From: Bog-473 sp963736525
GTDB lineage: Bacteria; Actinomycetota; Acidimicrobiia; Acidimicrobiales; RAAP-2
Assembly (NCBI GenBank): GCA_963736525.1
Contig: CAVTPF010000005.1
Location: 34,343 to 98,342 of the forward strand
Direction: 5' to 3'
DNA: 64,000 bases
Shown here: positions 18,071 through 26,903 of the stretch, piece by piece
How positions within the stretch are numbered: position 1 is the stretch's first letter
Layout: each line of letters starts with the position of its first letter
Notes under the pieces: generated by a model
The model's database searches: none
What the model saw: the letters and a program-made list of their open reading frames with translations, nothing else
Told to the model about the DNA's origin: nothing
Translations under genes and position numbers: made by a program

Positions 18071-19024
18071 ATGACGTCGCTGCGGGACACCCTGGACTCG
18101 GACGACTACGACGAGTTCGGCCTGCTTCACGAGAACGCAGCCGAGTGGGACATCACCTTCGAGGAGCAGCCGGTCGTGTCCCGGCGATCGTTCTCGCTGC
18201 CGTCGGGTCAGGCGCTGTCCTATCTGCGGTGGGGCCAGGACGAGCCCGAGCTGGTGTTCCTCCACGGCGGTGCGCAGAACGCGCACACCTGGGACACGGT
18301 GCTGCTGGCCCTGGGCCGGCCCGCGGTGGCCGTCGACCTCCCTGGGCACGGTCACTCCGACCGCCGGCCCGACCATGACTACGGGCCTTGGCAGAACGCC
18401 GAGGCAGTGGCTGCGGTGATGGAGTCGGTGGCGCCCGCCGCCCGGTGCGTCATCGGCATGTCGCTCGGCGGGGCCACGACCATCCGCCTGGCCGCCCACC
18501 ATCCGAAGCTCTGCCGGCGCGCCCTGCTGGTCGACGTCACCCCGCAGATCAACGACTTCTCCCGTCAACTGACCACGGCAGAGCGGGGCACCGTGTCGCT
18601 GATCGCCGGACCACCGGTCTACGACAGCTTCGAGGAGATGGCCGACGCGGCCGTGGCGCTCAGCCCCTATCGCGCGGCCGCCGGCGTGCGGCGCGGGGTG
18701 CGACACAACGCGCGGCGGCTCGAAGACGGGCGCTGGACGTGGCGCTACGACTTCTTCGGCTCGCCCACGGAGGACGACGTGGGCGGCCCGGCGGCGTGGG
18801 TGGACTTCACCTCGCTGTGGGACGACGTGAGCGCCATCACCGTCCCCACCCTGCTGGTGCGCGGCGGCCTGTCGCCCTACGTGTGGGATGAGGACGTCGC
18901 CGAGATGCGGCGGCGCCTGCCGTCACTCGACGTCGCCATCGTCGAGGATGCGGGCCATGCCGTGCAGAGCGACCGGCCGCTCGTGCTGGCCGGCCTCGTC
19001 CGACAATTCGCGCTGTCCGGGTGA
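18071..19024 (+). CDS. Alpha/beta hydrolase
   Basis: 317 residues with the classical fold: oxyanion block LVFLHGGAQNAHTWD, nucleophile elbow IGMSLGGA, and a C-terminal catalytic His in EDAGHAVQ. Typical of esterases and meta-cleavage-product-type hydrolases, but not close enough to name one. Its stop overlaps the GTG of the ligase (GTGA), so the two are co-translated; it may free an acid that the ligase then activates. Confidence 0.88.
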   Translation: MTSLRDTLDSDDYDEFGLLHENAAEWDITFEEQPVVSRRSFSLPSGQALSYLRWGQDEPELVFLHGGAQNAHTWDTVLLALGRPAVAVDLPGHGHSDRRPDHDYGPWQNAEAVAAVMESVAPAARCVIGMSLGGATTIRLAAHHPKLCRRALLVDVTPQINDFSRQLTTAERGTVSLIAGPPVYDSFEEMADAAVALSPYRAAAGVRRGVRHNARRLEDGRWTWRYDFFGSPTEDDVGGPAAWVDFTSLWDDVSAITVPTLLVRGGLSPYVWDEDVAEMRRRLPSLDVAIVEDAGHAVQSDRPLVLAGLVRQFALSG

Positions 19025-20679
19025 CCGCCGACGCGGACCGCCTCGAACGCGACGACCTGCGCGCCGCTTGGCGCCGGGCCGATGTGTATCCCGACCTGAC
19101 CGTCGGCGAGGCGATCGCAGCCGGATGCGGATCACATCCCGACGACCCCCTCGTGTTCGCGCAGGTCGACGGCCGGACGACGGTGGTGACGCTGGGCGAG
19201 CTGGTCGAGCGGGCTACGGCGTGCGCCGGCCGAATGGTCAGCGCCGGGATTCGGACGGGAGACACCATCGTGGTCCAGGCGCCCGCAGATCTGTGCGGGA
19301 CCGAAGCACTGGCGGCCGTCTGGATCGTCGGTGCGGTCGCCGTGCCGATCACCACCACCGCCTCCAACGAGGAGGTCGCCCACGTCGTACGCGAGACCGG
19401 TGCGACCGTTGCCGTCATCGCATCGCAGTGGCGCGGGCGTGACCTCGTCACGCCGCTCGACGAGGCGGCGCCGTCCCTCGGTCTCGACGCGGTGCTCGTC
19501 CTGGGCGATGAAGGGGCCGCCGGCGCGGCTGTTGACGGGAGCGGCACGAGCACCGCTGCTCCCCTTCGGTCCTTCGAGGTGTCGCCATTGCCGTCCGTTC
19601 GGCCGCCCGACCCTTCCTCGGTGGCCTGCGTGCTGTACACCTCGGGCTCGACGGCGGCACCCAAGGGCGTCCAGCACAGCCACGAGACGCTGCTGTGCGG
19701 GTTGACGGTCGTGCCCGTCGCTGCCGCCACCCGCATGCTCGCCACCTTCCCGGCCGGCCACGTCGCCTCACTGATGTCGCTGCTGCGGCCCCTCAGCACC
19801 GGTGGGACCACAGTCATCATGGACCGATGGAGTGCCCGCGTCGCGGTCGAGCTCATTGAAGAGCACCGGATCACCTCCAGTGCGGGCACACCGTTCTTCC
19901 TCTCGACGCTGCTCGACGAGGCTGAACGATCGCGACGCGACATCTCCAGCCTCACCCGCTTCCTCTGTGGCGCCGCGGCAGTGCCACCCGCCCTGGTCGA
20001 ACGGAGCGAGGCGGCCGGGATCGTGACTTGGCGGACCTACGGCTCCACCGAACACCCGGCCATCAGCTCCGGCGGCCCGGCCGATCCGCCCGACAAGCGG
20101 CGACGCACCGACGGCCGCGTCACCCCCGGGAACGAGGTGCGGCTGCTCGACGAGTCCGGCCTCGACGTGGAGCCCGGCGCAGAAGGCGAGATCGTGGCGC
20201 GCGGCCCGAAGCAGTTCCTCGGCTACCAGGATCCAGCCGCCGACGCCGGGGCATTCGTGCACGCGAGCTGGTTCCGAACCGGCGACCTGGCCCGCTTCGA
20301 CGAGGACGGCTACCTCGTCGTGACGGATCGTGTGAAGGACATCATCATCCGGGGAGGAGAGAACGTCTCGGCCCGGGAGGTCGAGGAGGTACTGGCCCGG
20401 CATCCGGCGGTGGCCGAGGTCGCCGTCTGCGCGGCGCCCGACGATCTGTGGGGCGAGGAGGTCTGCGCGGTCGTCGTTCCCCGTCATGACGAGACGGCGC
20501 CGACGATCGAAGAGTTGGCGGCGCTGTCGGAGGCGGCGGGCCTGGTGGGACACAAGCGTCCGACAAGGGTCGTGCTCACCGATGCGCTGCCCGAACGGCG
20601 GCGGGCAAGGTGCGCAAGCGGGATCTGCGATCACTGCTCTGACCGTGCGCCCTCGTACGGCCTCGGCGTCGGCGGTTGA
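19021..20679 (+). CDS. Acyl-CoA synthetase with a C-terminal frameshift
   Basis: ANL-family acid:CoA ligase. Adenylation loop LYTSGSTAAPKGV, hinge region FDEDGYLVVTDRVKDIIIRGG and NVSAREVEEVL are intact. After TDALP (near 20590) the frame runs into an unrelated tail and stops at 20679. Reading on in the next frame gives TAAGKVRKRDLRSLL and a stop at 20640-20642, exactly the expected end with the catalytic lysine. One C is therefore missing in the CCC run at 20590-20592. Either a sequencing slip or a mutation that removes the catalytic Lys. Start overlaps the hydrolase stop. Confidence 0.9.
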   Translation: MTADADRLERDDLRAAWRRADVYPDLTVGEAIAAGCGSHPDDPLVFAQVDGRTTVVTLGELVERATACAGRMVSAGIRTGDTIVVQAPADLCGTEALAAVWIVGAVAVPITTTASNEEVAHVVRETGATVAVIASQWRGRDLVTPLDEAAPSLGLDAVLVLGDEGAAGAAVDGSGTSTAAPLRSFEVSPLPSVRPPDPSSVACVLYTSGSTAAPKGVQHSHETLLCGLTVVPVAAATRMLATFPAGHVASLMSLLRPLSTGGTTVIMDRWSARVAVELIEEHRITSSAGTPFFLSTLLDEAERSRRDISSLTRFLCGAAAVPPALVERSEAAGIVTWRTYGSTEHPAISSGGPADPPDKRRRTDGRVTPGNEVRLLDESGLDVEPGAEGEIVARGPKQFLGYQDPAADAGAFVHASWFRTGDLARFDEDGYLVVTDRVKDIIIRGGENVSAREVEEVLARHPAVAEVAVCAAPDDLWGEEVCAVVVPRHDETAPTIEELAALSEAAGLVGHKRPTRVVLTDALPERRRARCASGICDHCSDRAPSYGLGVGG

Positions 20680-20720
20680 GACGGTCGGCGGAGTCGTGCT
20701 ACGCATCGGCGGTGTTCACC

Positions 20721-21677
20721 ATGCGCTTCTCCATGCGGTCGGCCGCCGATGACCCGGCCGCCCGCGCCGATCTCTATCAAGCGACGATCGACATGTGCGC
20801 CTGGGCCGAGGACCGCGGCGCGCTGGCGGCCATTCTCAGCCAGCATCACGGCGCGCAGGACGGCTACCTCCCCTCGCCGGTCCCGCTGGCGGCCGCCATG
20901 GCCGCCCGGACCTCGCACATCCCCATCGCCGTGGCGGCCCTGCTGCTGGCGCTTTACGAGCCGGTGAAGCTCGCCGAGGACCTCGCCGTGGTGGACCTGA
21001 TCAGCCGAGGCCGCGTCTCCTACGTCATCGGCATCGGCTACCGGCCCGAGGAGTTCGCCATGTTCGGTGTGGCGAGCCGGGGCCGGGGGGTCCTCGTCGA
21101 AGAGCGCATCAAGCTGCTGCGACGATTGTGGGCGGGCGAGGAGGTCGAGGTCGACGGGCGGCGCGTCCGCGTGACGCCGCTGCCCTTCACCAAGGGGGGC
21201 CCGCCGTTGGCCTATGGCGGCGGGACCGAGGTTGCCGCACGCCGGGCGGCGCGGCTCGGACTCATGTTCATGGCCGAGTCGCACGACACCGCCCTCGAGG
21301 CTGCCTACCGCGACGAGGGAGGGGACGCCGCGCCCGGCTGCATCATCTCGTCGCCCGATGTGCCCAACACGGTGTTCGTCGCCGACGACCCCGAGCGCGC
21401 CTGGGCCGAGATCGGCGAGTACCTGTTGCTCGACGCGGTGAGTTACTCGGGGTGGAACGCCCACCGGGAGGGCACGGCGTCGATCTCACGCGCGCCGAGC
21501 GTGGCCGAGCTCGCGGCCGAGAGGGGCGCCTACCAGATCCTCACCCCCGCCGAGGCCCGCGCGCTCGTCGACAACGGGCACCCGCTCGGGCTCCAGCCAC
21601 TGGTCGGCGGCCTGCCACCGGATCTCGCCTGGCCCTACCTGGAGGCCGCGGCGGCGGTCTCCGCCGGGCCCTCGTAG
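20721..21677 (+). CDS. LLM-class flavin/F420-dependent oxidoreductase
   Basis: 318 residues of the luciferase-like monooxygenase fold: MRFSMRSAADDP start, ILSQHHGAQDGYLPSP, AVVDLISRGRVSYVIGIGYRPEEF and LRRLWAGEEVEV follow the usual order. Distinct from the LLM gene at 1733 and closer to the flavin-monooxygenase branch. ATG at 20721 chosen; GTG at 20712 is possible. About 80 bases after the restored stop of the ligase, same strand. Substrate unknown. Confidence 0.83.
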   Translation: MRFSMRSAADDPAARADLYQATIDMCAWAEDRGALAAILSQHHGAQDGYLPSPVPLAAAMAARTSHIPIAVAALLLALYEPVKLAEDLAVVDLISRGRVSYVIGIGYRPEEFAMFGVASRGRGVLVEERIKLLRRLWAGEEVEVDGRRVRVTPLPFTKGGPPLAYGGGTEVAARRAARLGLMFMAESHDTALEAAYRDEGGDAAPGCIISSPDVPNTVFVADDPERAWAEIGEYLLLDAVSYSGWNAHREGTASISRAPSVAELAAERGAYQILTPAEARALVDNGHPLGLQPLVGGLPPDLAWPYLEAAAAVSAGPS

Positions 21678-21724
21678 CCGGGCTCTCGTCGCGGGCCGGA
21701 GGCACACCGAGCGGGAGTCCCGAA

Positions 21725-23038
21725 TCAGGCTTCAGGGGATCCGGTGGCCGGCGCACTGCGCTTGAGCACGTCGCGGAACGGACGATCGCGATCGGGCGCC
21801 GGCTCACGCGGCAGACCGAGCGTCCGCTCGGCGATGATGTTGTGCTGAATCTCGTCGGTGCCGCCGTAGATTGACGAGGCCGCCGAGAAGACCATGGCCT
21901 TGCTCACGGTTCCGCCATCGAGTGCGTCCTCGCCCCAGAGGAGACCGTGGGGCCCCGCGATCTCCGTGGCCAGGCCGGCGGCCAGCTTCACGATGCTGGT
22001 CTGCGTCAACTTGCCGATGCTGGCAACGGCCTGGCCGCCCCCACGCTTCGCCTCGGCCCGGCCCCGCTGGGCGTTCCAGAGCCCGATATGGCTGAACGTG
22101 TAGAGGCGGGCCAGCTGCTGGCGGCACAAAGGGTCCGAGGTCCGGCCCAGTTTGTGTGCCAGTTCCACGACGTCGGCATAGGCCAGGGTCAGCTTCTCGT
22201 TCTCCGGCTCCACGAGCGCCGCCTCCCCGGCCCTCCGGCCGAGCATGCCGCCGCGGCGGCCGGGCTCGGGGAAGCCGGCATGCGAACCGCTCGCCCCGAT
22301 GCCCGTGCGCTCGAAGTGCAGTGTGGTCTGCGTGACGGCCCACCCGTTGCCCTCGCCGCCGATGATGTCGGCGTCGTCACAGACGGCGCCATCGAGGAAG
22401 ATCTCGTTGAACACGGCGTCGCCGGTCATCTCGCGGAGCGGGCGGATGGTCACGCCGGGCTGGTCCAGCGGGAAGGCGAACCACGAGATGCCCCGGTGCT
22501 TGGGCACGTCGAGATCGGTGCGGGCGAGCAGCATGCCGTAGTCCGCCCCCACCGCCTGACTCGACCACACCTTCTGACCGTCGATGATCCACCTGTCGCC
22601 GTCGCGCCGGGCCCTGGTGGTCAGCCCGGCCAGGTCGGAACCGGCTCCCGGCTCGCTGAAGAGCTGGCACCACGCCACCTGCCCGTCCAGGATCGGCGGG
22701 ACGAGCCGCTCGATCTGTGCGGGCGTCCCCTGCGCCAGGATCGTCGGCGCGGCCATGAGCAGGCCCAGGCCGCCGGGCGGTCGGAGCGCGCCGAAGGACT
22801 TGAAGCACGAGCGCACGGTGCGCGCGGCGTGGCCGGGGAGCCCCCGGCCGCCCTGGTCCGGCGGGAACTGCGGGGCGGTCCACCCAGCAGCCGCCACCAA
22901 CTTCCACCACTCGTCGACCGAGCGGTCGGGATCCCAGTTCTCGGAAAGCCACGCTTCCACCTCGGCCCAGAGCACCGCGTTCGGGCGGGCATCCGCTGAC
23001 GTCGGCGGCGATGCCGGCGCCCCGACTTCGCCACTCAT
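21725..23038 (-). CDS. Acyl-CoA dehydrogenase family protein
   Basis: 437 residues. FAD enzyme that introduces an alpha,beta double bond into an acyl-CoA. Contains LFSEPGAGSDLAGL, DGQKVWSSQA, the C-terminal SIYGGTDEIQHNIIAERTLGLP block, and QP-GVTIRPLREM. Longer N-terminus than short-chain ACADs, like actinobacterial FadE proteins. ATG at 23038 overlaps the stop of the upstream amidohydrolase (ATGA), so the two are translationally coupled. No frameshift seen. Confidence 0.9.
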   Translation of the reverse strand: MSGEVGAPASPPTSADARPNAVLWAEVEAWLSENWDPDRSVDEWWKLVAAAGWTAPQFPPDQGGRGLPGHAARTVRSCFKSFGALRPPGGLGLLMAAPTILAQGTPAQIERLVPPILDGQVAWCQLFSEPGAGSDLAGLTTRARRDGDRWIIDGQKVWSSQAVGADYGMLLARTDLDVPKHRGISWFAFPLDQPGVTIRPLREMTGDAVFNEIFLDGAVCDDADIIGGEGNGWAVTQTTLHFERTGIGASGSHAGFPEPGRRGGMLGRRAGEAALVEPENEKLTLAYADVVELAHKLGRTSDPLCRQQLARLYTFSHIGLWNAQRGRAEAKRGGGQAVASIGKLTQTSIVKLAAGLATEIAGPHGLLWGEDALDGGTVSKAMVFSAASSIYGGTDEIQHNIIAERTLGLPREPAPDRDRPFRDVLKRSAPATGSPEA

Positions 23039-24210
23039 GCAGGCGCCCCGAGGAGCTCGACGCAATTGTCGTGCATGATCCGCTGGACGGACTGCTCGTC
23101 GAAACCGCCCAGCTCCTTGGTGAAGTCGAGGGGGTGGGCCACACCCTCGCCGTGCGGCCAGTCGGAGCCGAAGAGGATGTGCCCGACGCCGATGAGCTCG
23201 GCGAGGGCCACGAGGTCCTCCTCGAGGTAGGGCGTGGTCCAGACGTGCCGGCGAATGGTGTCGAGCGGGTCCTCCGCGAAGGCCCACGGCGTCTGGTTGC
23301 GCTGCTTGCGCAGCCGCTTCACCAGCAACGCCACCCAGTCGGAGCCGTTCTCGATGCTCGCCACCCGCAGGGCGGGATGACGCGTGAAGACCCCGTGGAT
23401 GATCAGCGAGGCGATCGTGTCGTGGATGGCCCGGTCGGACACGAGGATCCGACTGAGGATGTCGGTCTTCCCGAAGCCCTCGAAGGTCGCGCTGGCGCCC
23501 CAGGCCGCCGCGAACCGGTTGTAGCCGCTGTCGCCGAGATGGAAGGCCACCGGGACCGACGCCTCGGCCAGGCGGGCCCACACCGGGTCGTGCGACTTGT
23601 CCCCCAGCGACCGGCCGGTGCCGTTGGGTCCGGGCACCGGCGCGGGCCGGACGTGGACGATCCGAGCGCCCCGACCGATGAGGGATTCGACCTCGACGAC
23701 CGCCGCTTCGGGGTCGGCGAAGGAGAGCATGGGCGCCGCGATGATGCGATGGTGGTAGTCGAAACCCCAGTCCTCCTCGAGCCAGCGGTTGAAGGCGGAC
23801 AGCGAGGCCATCGTCGCCTCGATGTCGCCGCGCAGGCCCTCCTCCACCCCGCAGCCCAGCGTGGGGAACAGCAGGGCGGCACCGAGACCCTGCTCGTCCA
23901 TCATCTCGAGCCGGCGATCACGGTTCTGGTACTCGGACCGGAGCGGCTCCACCTGCATGAGGCTGCGGGGGTCCACCCCTTCGGGGATCTGGCCGCGGAA
24001 CAGCGGATCCATGCAGCCCGGGACGATGATCGGATCGAACGTCGGGTTCGGAACGAAGCGGTTGACGGTGCCGCCCATCAACAGCTCGACGCGCTTGCCG
24101 TTCTGGACGGGACGGACACCTCGGTCCCGGAACTTCTTGTCGAGGTGACGGGTGAAGGCGTCCAGCGTCTCGTAGTAGTGGTTGTCGGCGTCGATCGGCT
24201 TGTGTTCCAT
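23035..24210 (-). CDS. Amidohydrolase family 2 (PF04909-type) TIM-barrel protein
   Basis: 391 residues. Metal-dependent hydrolase/decarboxylase superfamily. The first metal motif is DADNHYYE rather than DxHxH, followed by FVPNPTFDPI, AFHLGDSGYNRF, IENGSDWV and FGSDWPHGEG, whose Asp is the usual last metal ligand. Clearly paralogous to the protein at 42915-44096 (same DADNH, VPNPTF, DSGY and GSDxPHxEG blocks). Upstream half of a two-gene unit with the ACAD. Function in actinobacterial catabolic clusters is not established. Confidence 0.85.
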   Translation of the reverse strand: MEHKPIDADNHYYETLDAFTRHLDKKFRDRGVRPVQNGKRVELLMGGTVNRFVPNPTFDPIIVPGCMDPLFRGQIPEGVDPRSLMQVEPLRSEYQNRDRRLEMMDEQGLGAALLFPTLGCGVEEGLRGDIEATMASLSAFNRWLEEDWGFDYHHRIIAAPMLSFADPEAAVVEVESLIGRGARIVHVRPAPVPGPNGTGRSLGDKSHDPVWARLAEASVPVAFHLGDSGYNRFAAAWGASATFEGFGKTDILSRILVSDRAIHDTIASLIIHGVFTRHPALRVASIENGSDWVALLVKRLRKQRNQTPWAFAEDPLDTIRRHVWTTPYLEEDLVALAELIGVGHILFGSDWPHGEGVAHPLDFTKELGGFDEQSVQRIMHDNCVELLGAPA

Positions 24211-24254
24211 CGTGTCGGGCCCTTCTCGACATCGCCCGGGTCACCGTGGCCCGG

Positions 24255-24288
24255 GGTACAGTGATATTTTCCTCTCAGGTAGAGTACC
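24255..24288 (-). promoter_or_regulatory. GGTAC...GTACC inverted repeat upstream of amidohydrolase, candidate promoter/operator
   Basis: GGTAC at 24255-24259 pairs with GTACC at 24284-24288 around an AT-rich core (GTGATATTTTCCTCTC). It lies 45-78 bases upstream of the amidohydrolase start. On the minus strand AAAAGCGGTACTCTACC resembles the site at 55085. Weak member of the proposed operator set. Confidence 0.35.
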
Positions 24289-24328
24289 GCTTTTCACGGA
24301 GCGGCCGCTACCGCGCTGACCTGCACTT

Positions 24329-25192
24329 TCAGGCATCTCCGCCGCCTTCGTTCCGCCGGGGTTCGGCGGGCGGGCCGAAGAAGAACGCATCGGCGTTCGC
24401 GAACAGCCAGCCGTCGAGGACCTCGGGCGGGAGGTCGAGCGCCCGGGCCTCGCCGAGGCAGCGCTCCATGGAGAGCACCGGGTAGTCGCTGGCGAACATG
24501 ATCCGGTCCTTCCCACGCGTCCGCATGTAGTGCAAGAGGGACTCGGGCAGGCGCTTGGGTGACCACGCCGAGGTCATCAAGCGGAGGTTGCGGTACTTGA
24601 GCAGGAGGCGGATGGCCGTGTCCCACCACGGGTCCGCGCCGTGGATCATGCAGAGCCGGAGCTCGGGAAACCGCACGCAGACGCGGTCCAAGTAGATGGG
24701 GTTCTGCACCTCGCCCGGAATCGGGGGCCCGGGGATGCCGGTGTTCATGCAGAGCGGCAGGTCCAGCTCGCAGCACTTGGTGTAGAGCGGGAAGTACACG
24801 GCGTCGGTCGGTGGGTACATGCCGTCGCCCCAGAAGCTGGGCCCGACGGTGGCATAGGCGACCGGATAGTCCCGCACGAAGGCCTCGAGCGTCCGCACGG
24901 TCTTCATCGGGCGGAGCAGGTTGAACCCGCCGACGCCGAGCGAGAACCGCCCGGGCTCGGTTTCGGCGAACCGCCGGGCCCGATCCTCGTCGGCGCCTAT
25001 CTTCGTGAGCAGGATGGCACGTTCGACCCCGTTGGCGTCCATGTCCTCCATGAGCTCGGGGAGCTCCGGGCTCTTCAAGAAGGACTCCCCCGCCTTGAAG
25101 TAGTCCTCCTTGACCCGGATCATCCATTCGGGCTGCTTCATGTCGCCCATGTCGACGTTCACCAGGCAGTCGATCGCTCTCGTCACCGGCAC
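24329..25192 (-). CDS. Amidohydrolase family protein (PF04909-like, smaller type)
   Basis: 287 residues. N-terminus IDCLVNVDMGDMKQPEWM then VKEDYFKAGESF and DANGVERAILL, a recognisable actinobacterial amidohydrolase subgroup. The usual first HxH metal motif is absent (CLVNV in its place); CMIHGADPWW and FASDYPVLSMER supply His and Asp in the later metal positions. It may therefore bind metal differently or not at all. GTG start at 25192 follows AAAGGGG. Lies 118 bases upstream of the larger amidohydrolase. Confidence 0.8.
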   Translation of the reverse strand: MPVTRAIDCLVNVDMGDMKQPEWMIRVKEDYFKAGESFLKSPELPELMEDMDANGVERAILLTKIGADEDRARRFAETEPGRFSLGVGGFNLLRPMKTVRTLEAFVRDYPVAYATVGPSFWGDGMYPPTDAVYFPLYTKCCELDLPLCMNTGIPGPPIPGEVQNPIYLDRVCVRFPELRLCMIHGADPWWDTAIRLLLKYRNLRLMTSAWSPKRLPESLLHYMRTRGKDRIMFASDYPVLSMERCLGEARALDLPPEVLDGWLFANADAFFFGPPAEPRRNEGGGDA

Positions 25193-25203
25193 ATCGGGTC
25201 CCC

Positions 25204-25243
25204 TTTTGCTTCCGTCGGTCAGGCGTTGCTTCTGTCGGTCAGG
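25204..25243 (-). repeat. Two 20-bp direct repeats in the amidohydrolase leader
   Basis: ttttgcttccgtcggtcagg (25204-25223) is followed directly by cgttgcttctgtcggtcagg (25224-25243), 17 of 20 positions the same. They begin 12 bases upstream of the amidohydrolase start and lie between it and the palindrome at 25274. Tandem binding sites for a regulator, or a recent slip duplication. Confidence 0.7.
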
Positions 25244-25273
25244 AGCGAGTTCGCTGCCCTGCTGCCCATCGTT

Positions 25274-25290
25274 AAAAGTCTATAGCTTTT
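25274..25290 (-). promoter_or_regulatory. 17-bp AT-rich palindrome, candidate operator/promoter
   Basis: AAAAG-T-CTATAG-CTTTT. Differs from the site at 38160-38176 at only two of 17 positions. 82 bases upstream of the amidohydrolase start; on the minus strand it contains TATAGACT, which could be a -10 box. The only AT-rich block in this GC-rich intergenic region. Confidence 0.6.
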
Positions 25291-25319
25291 GCGCCAACCC
25301 GGCCCTCGGCGACGTCGCG

Positions 25320-26903
25320 CTACGACGCGCCCTGGGAGGGCGCCGGGCGGCCCTCGGACCGGAGCAGCTGCTGCAGCCCCCGCTTGTCCACCTTGCCCGA
25401 GGCCAACATGGGCACGGCACCGGCGTCACCCGTGAGCAGCCATCGGGTCGGCACCTTGAACGCGCTCAGCCGTTGGCGCGCCGCAGCCCGGACCGCGTCG
25501 ACCGCGGCATCCGTGACGACCAGAGTGGCGATCTCGGCACGGCCCTCGGCATCGGTCAGGTCGGTGACGTACGCCTGGCGGACCTCGCCGATCGACCGCA
25601 GCGCCGCCTCCACCTCCGAGGGGTACACGGTGGCGCCCTTCACCTTCACCATGTCGTCGAGGCGCCCGTCATACCAGAGGTACCCGTCCTCGTCGAGGCG
25701 CCCGAGGTCGCCCGTGCGATAGGCGCCGTCCCGAGTGAACACCGACGAGCGCAACCGGCCGCACATGCCGCGCAGGAGGCTGGGCCCGCGGAGCCAGATC
25801 TCCCCCTGTTCCCCGGCGGGGAGCTCCGCACCCGTCTCCGGGTCGACGATCCGCACGTCGACTCCCTCGAACGGGCGGCCGCAACTGCCGAACTTCTCGG
25901 GGGGCAAGTCCGTGTCGAGACGATCGCCGCAGTAGGGACCGAACGTCTCGGTCATGCCGAACAGATTGGCGCGTGCGCCGGCGGTTGGCCGGCGATCCGG
26001 CGGCAACACGGCGGGCAGACTGGCGTCGCGCAGTGCGGCCAGATCGGCGTCACCGAAGGCCGGGTGGGCGGCCAGACGGGCGGCCTGGTCGGGCCAGCCC
26101 CGGAAGAGCGTGACGCGCTCGCGCTGCAAGAGCTCGAGGGTGCGTGCCGGCTCGGGCTCCGCCTCGGTCAGCAGCGTGGCGCCGGCCACCATGGCGGTGA
26201 GCAGCCCGCCCCCGAACCCTCCGGTCCAGAAGAACGGCATCGGGATGTACAGCCGCTCCCCGGGTCCCACGCACCGGGCCTCGAGCCCGGCAGCGGTGGC
26301 GCGCAGGGCAGCCCCGTGCGTGTGGATCACCCCCTTCGGCGTGCCGCGGCTGCCCGAGGTGAAGAGGACGTCGAGGTCATCGCCCGCTCGCACGCGGGAC
26401 TCCATGGCCAGCACCAACGCGGCGGGCGCCGCCGGGCCGGGCAGCGCATCCGTCGTCCAGAGGCGGCGCAGCGACGGAGCGGCGGCGTGGCGGGTGTCCC
26501 GGCGCACCGCCGACGGCAGCCCGGGCGCCGCCAGCTCGAGATCGTCGAGGTAGCAGCGGTCCCGGAAGCTCGGTGCAGCGATCAGGTGCGACACCGACGC
26601 GGTCGCGATCTGCGCCAACAGCTCCGGGGGTCGCAACAGCGTGCTCAGCGGCACCAGGACCGCGCCGATCCGCATGACCGCGCACGCGAGCACCGCCCAC
26701 TCGGTCCCGTTGGGCGCGAGCAGCGCCACCCGGTCACCCTTCACGACGCCGTCGGCGACCAGCCGGGCCGCGGCGGCTGCGCTGGACCCGTCGAGGTCGG
26801 CGTAGGTGAGACGATCGCCCAGGGTGACGATGGCGGCGCGGTCGGCATCGACGTGGCGGCGCAACGCCAACAGCGCGGGGACCGTCACCACCTCAGCCGT
26901 CAC
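25320..26903 (-). CDS. Acyl-CoA synthetase (ANL family)
   Basis: 527 residues. Adenylation loop LFTSGSRGTPKGVIHTHG, LFGMTETFG, hinge LDEDGYLWYDGRLDDMVKVKG, and catalytic Lys in MLASGKVDKRG near the C-terminus. GTG start lies inside the end of the preceding ligase gene (11-base overlap). Closely related to that neighbour (shared PKGVIHTHGA and FFW-x-GGF blocks), so the two look like a tandem duplication. Last gene of the nine-gene minus-strand operon. Confidence 0.92.
   Translation of the reverse strand: MTAEVVTVPALLALRRHVDADRAAIVTLGDRLTYADLDGSSAAAAARLVADGVVKGDRVALLAPNGTEWAVLACAVMRIGAVLVPLSTLLRPPELLAQIATASVSHLIAAPSFRDRCYLDDLELAAPGLPSAVRRDTRHAAAPSLRRLWTTDALPGPAAPAALVLAMESRVRAGDDLDVLFTSGSRGTPKGVIHTHGAALRATAAGLEARCVGPGERLYIPMPFFWTGGFGGGLLTAMVAGATLLTEAEPEPARTLELLQRERVTLFRGWPDQAARLAAHPAFGDADLAALRDASLPAVLPPDRRPTAGARANLFGMTETFGPYCGDRLDTDLPPEKFGSCGRPFEGVDVRIVDPETGAELPAGEQGEIWLRGPSLLRGMCGRLRSSVFTRDGAYRTGDLGRLDEDGYLWYDGRLDDMVKVKGATVYPSEVEAALRSIGEVRQAYVTDLTDAEGRAEIATLVVTDAAVDAVRAAARQRLSAFKVPTRWLLTGDAGAVPMLASGKVDKRGLQQLLRSEGRPAPSQGAS

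Noticed and set aside
23011..24264. 417-codon plus-strand frame opposite the amidohydrolase
   Set aside because: Antisense to a well-supported gene; low-complexity translation.
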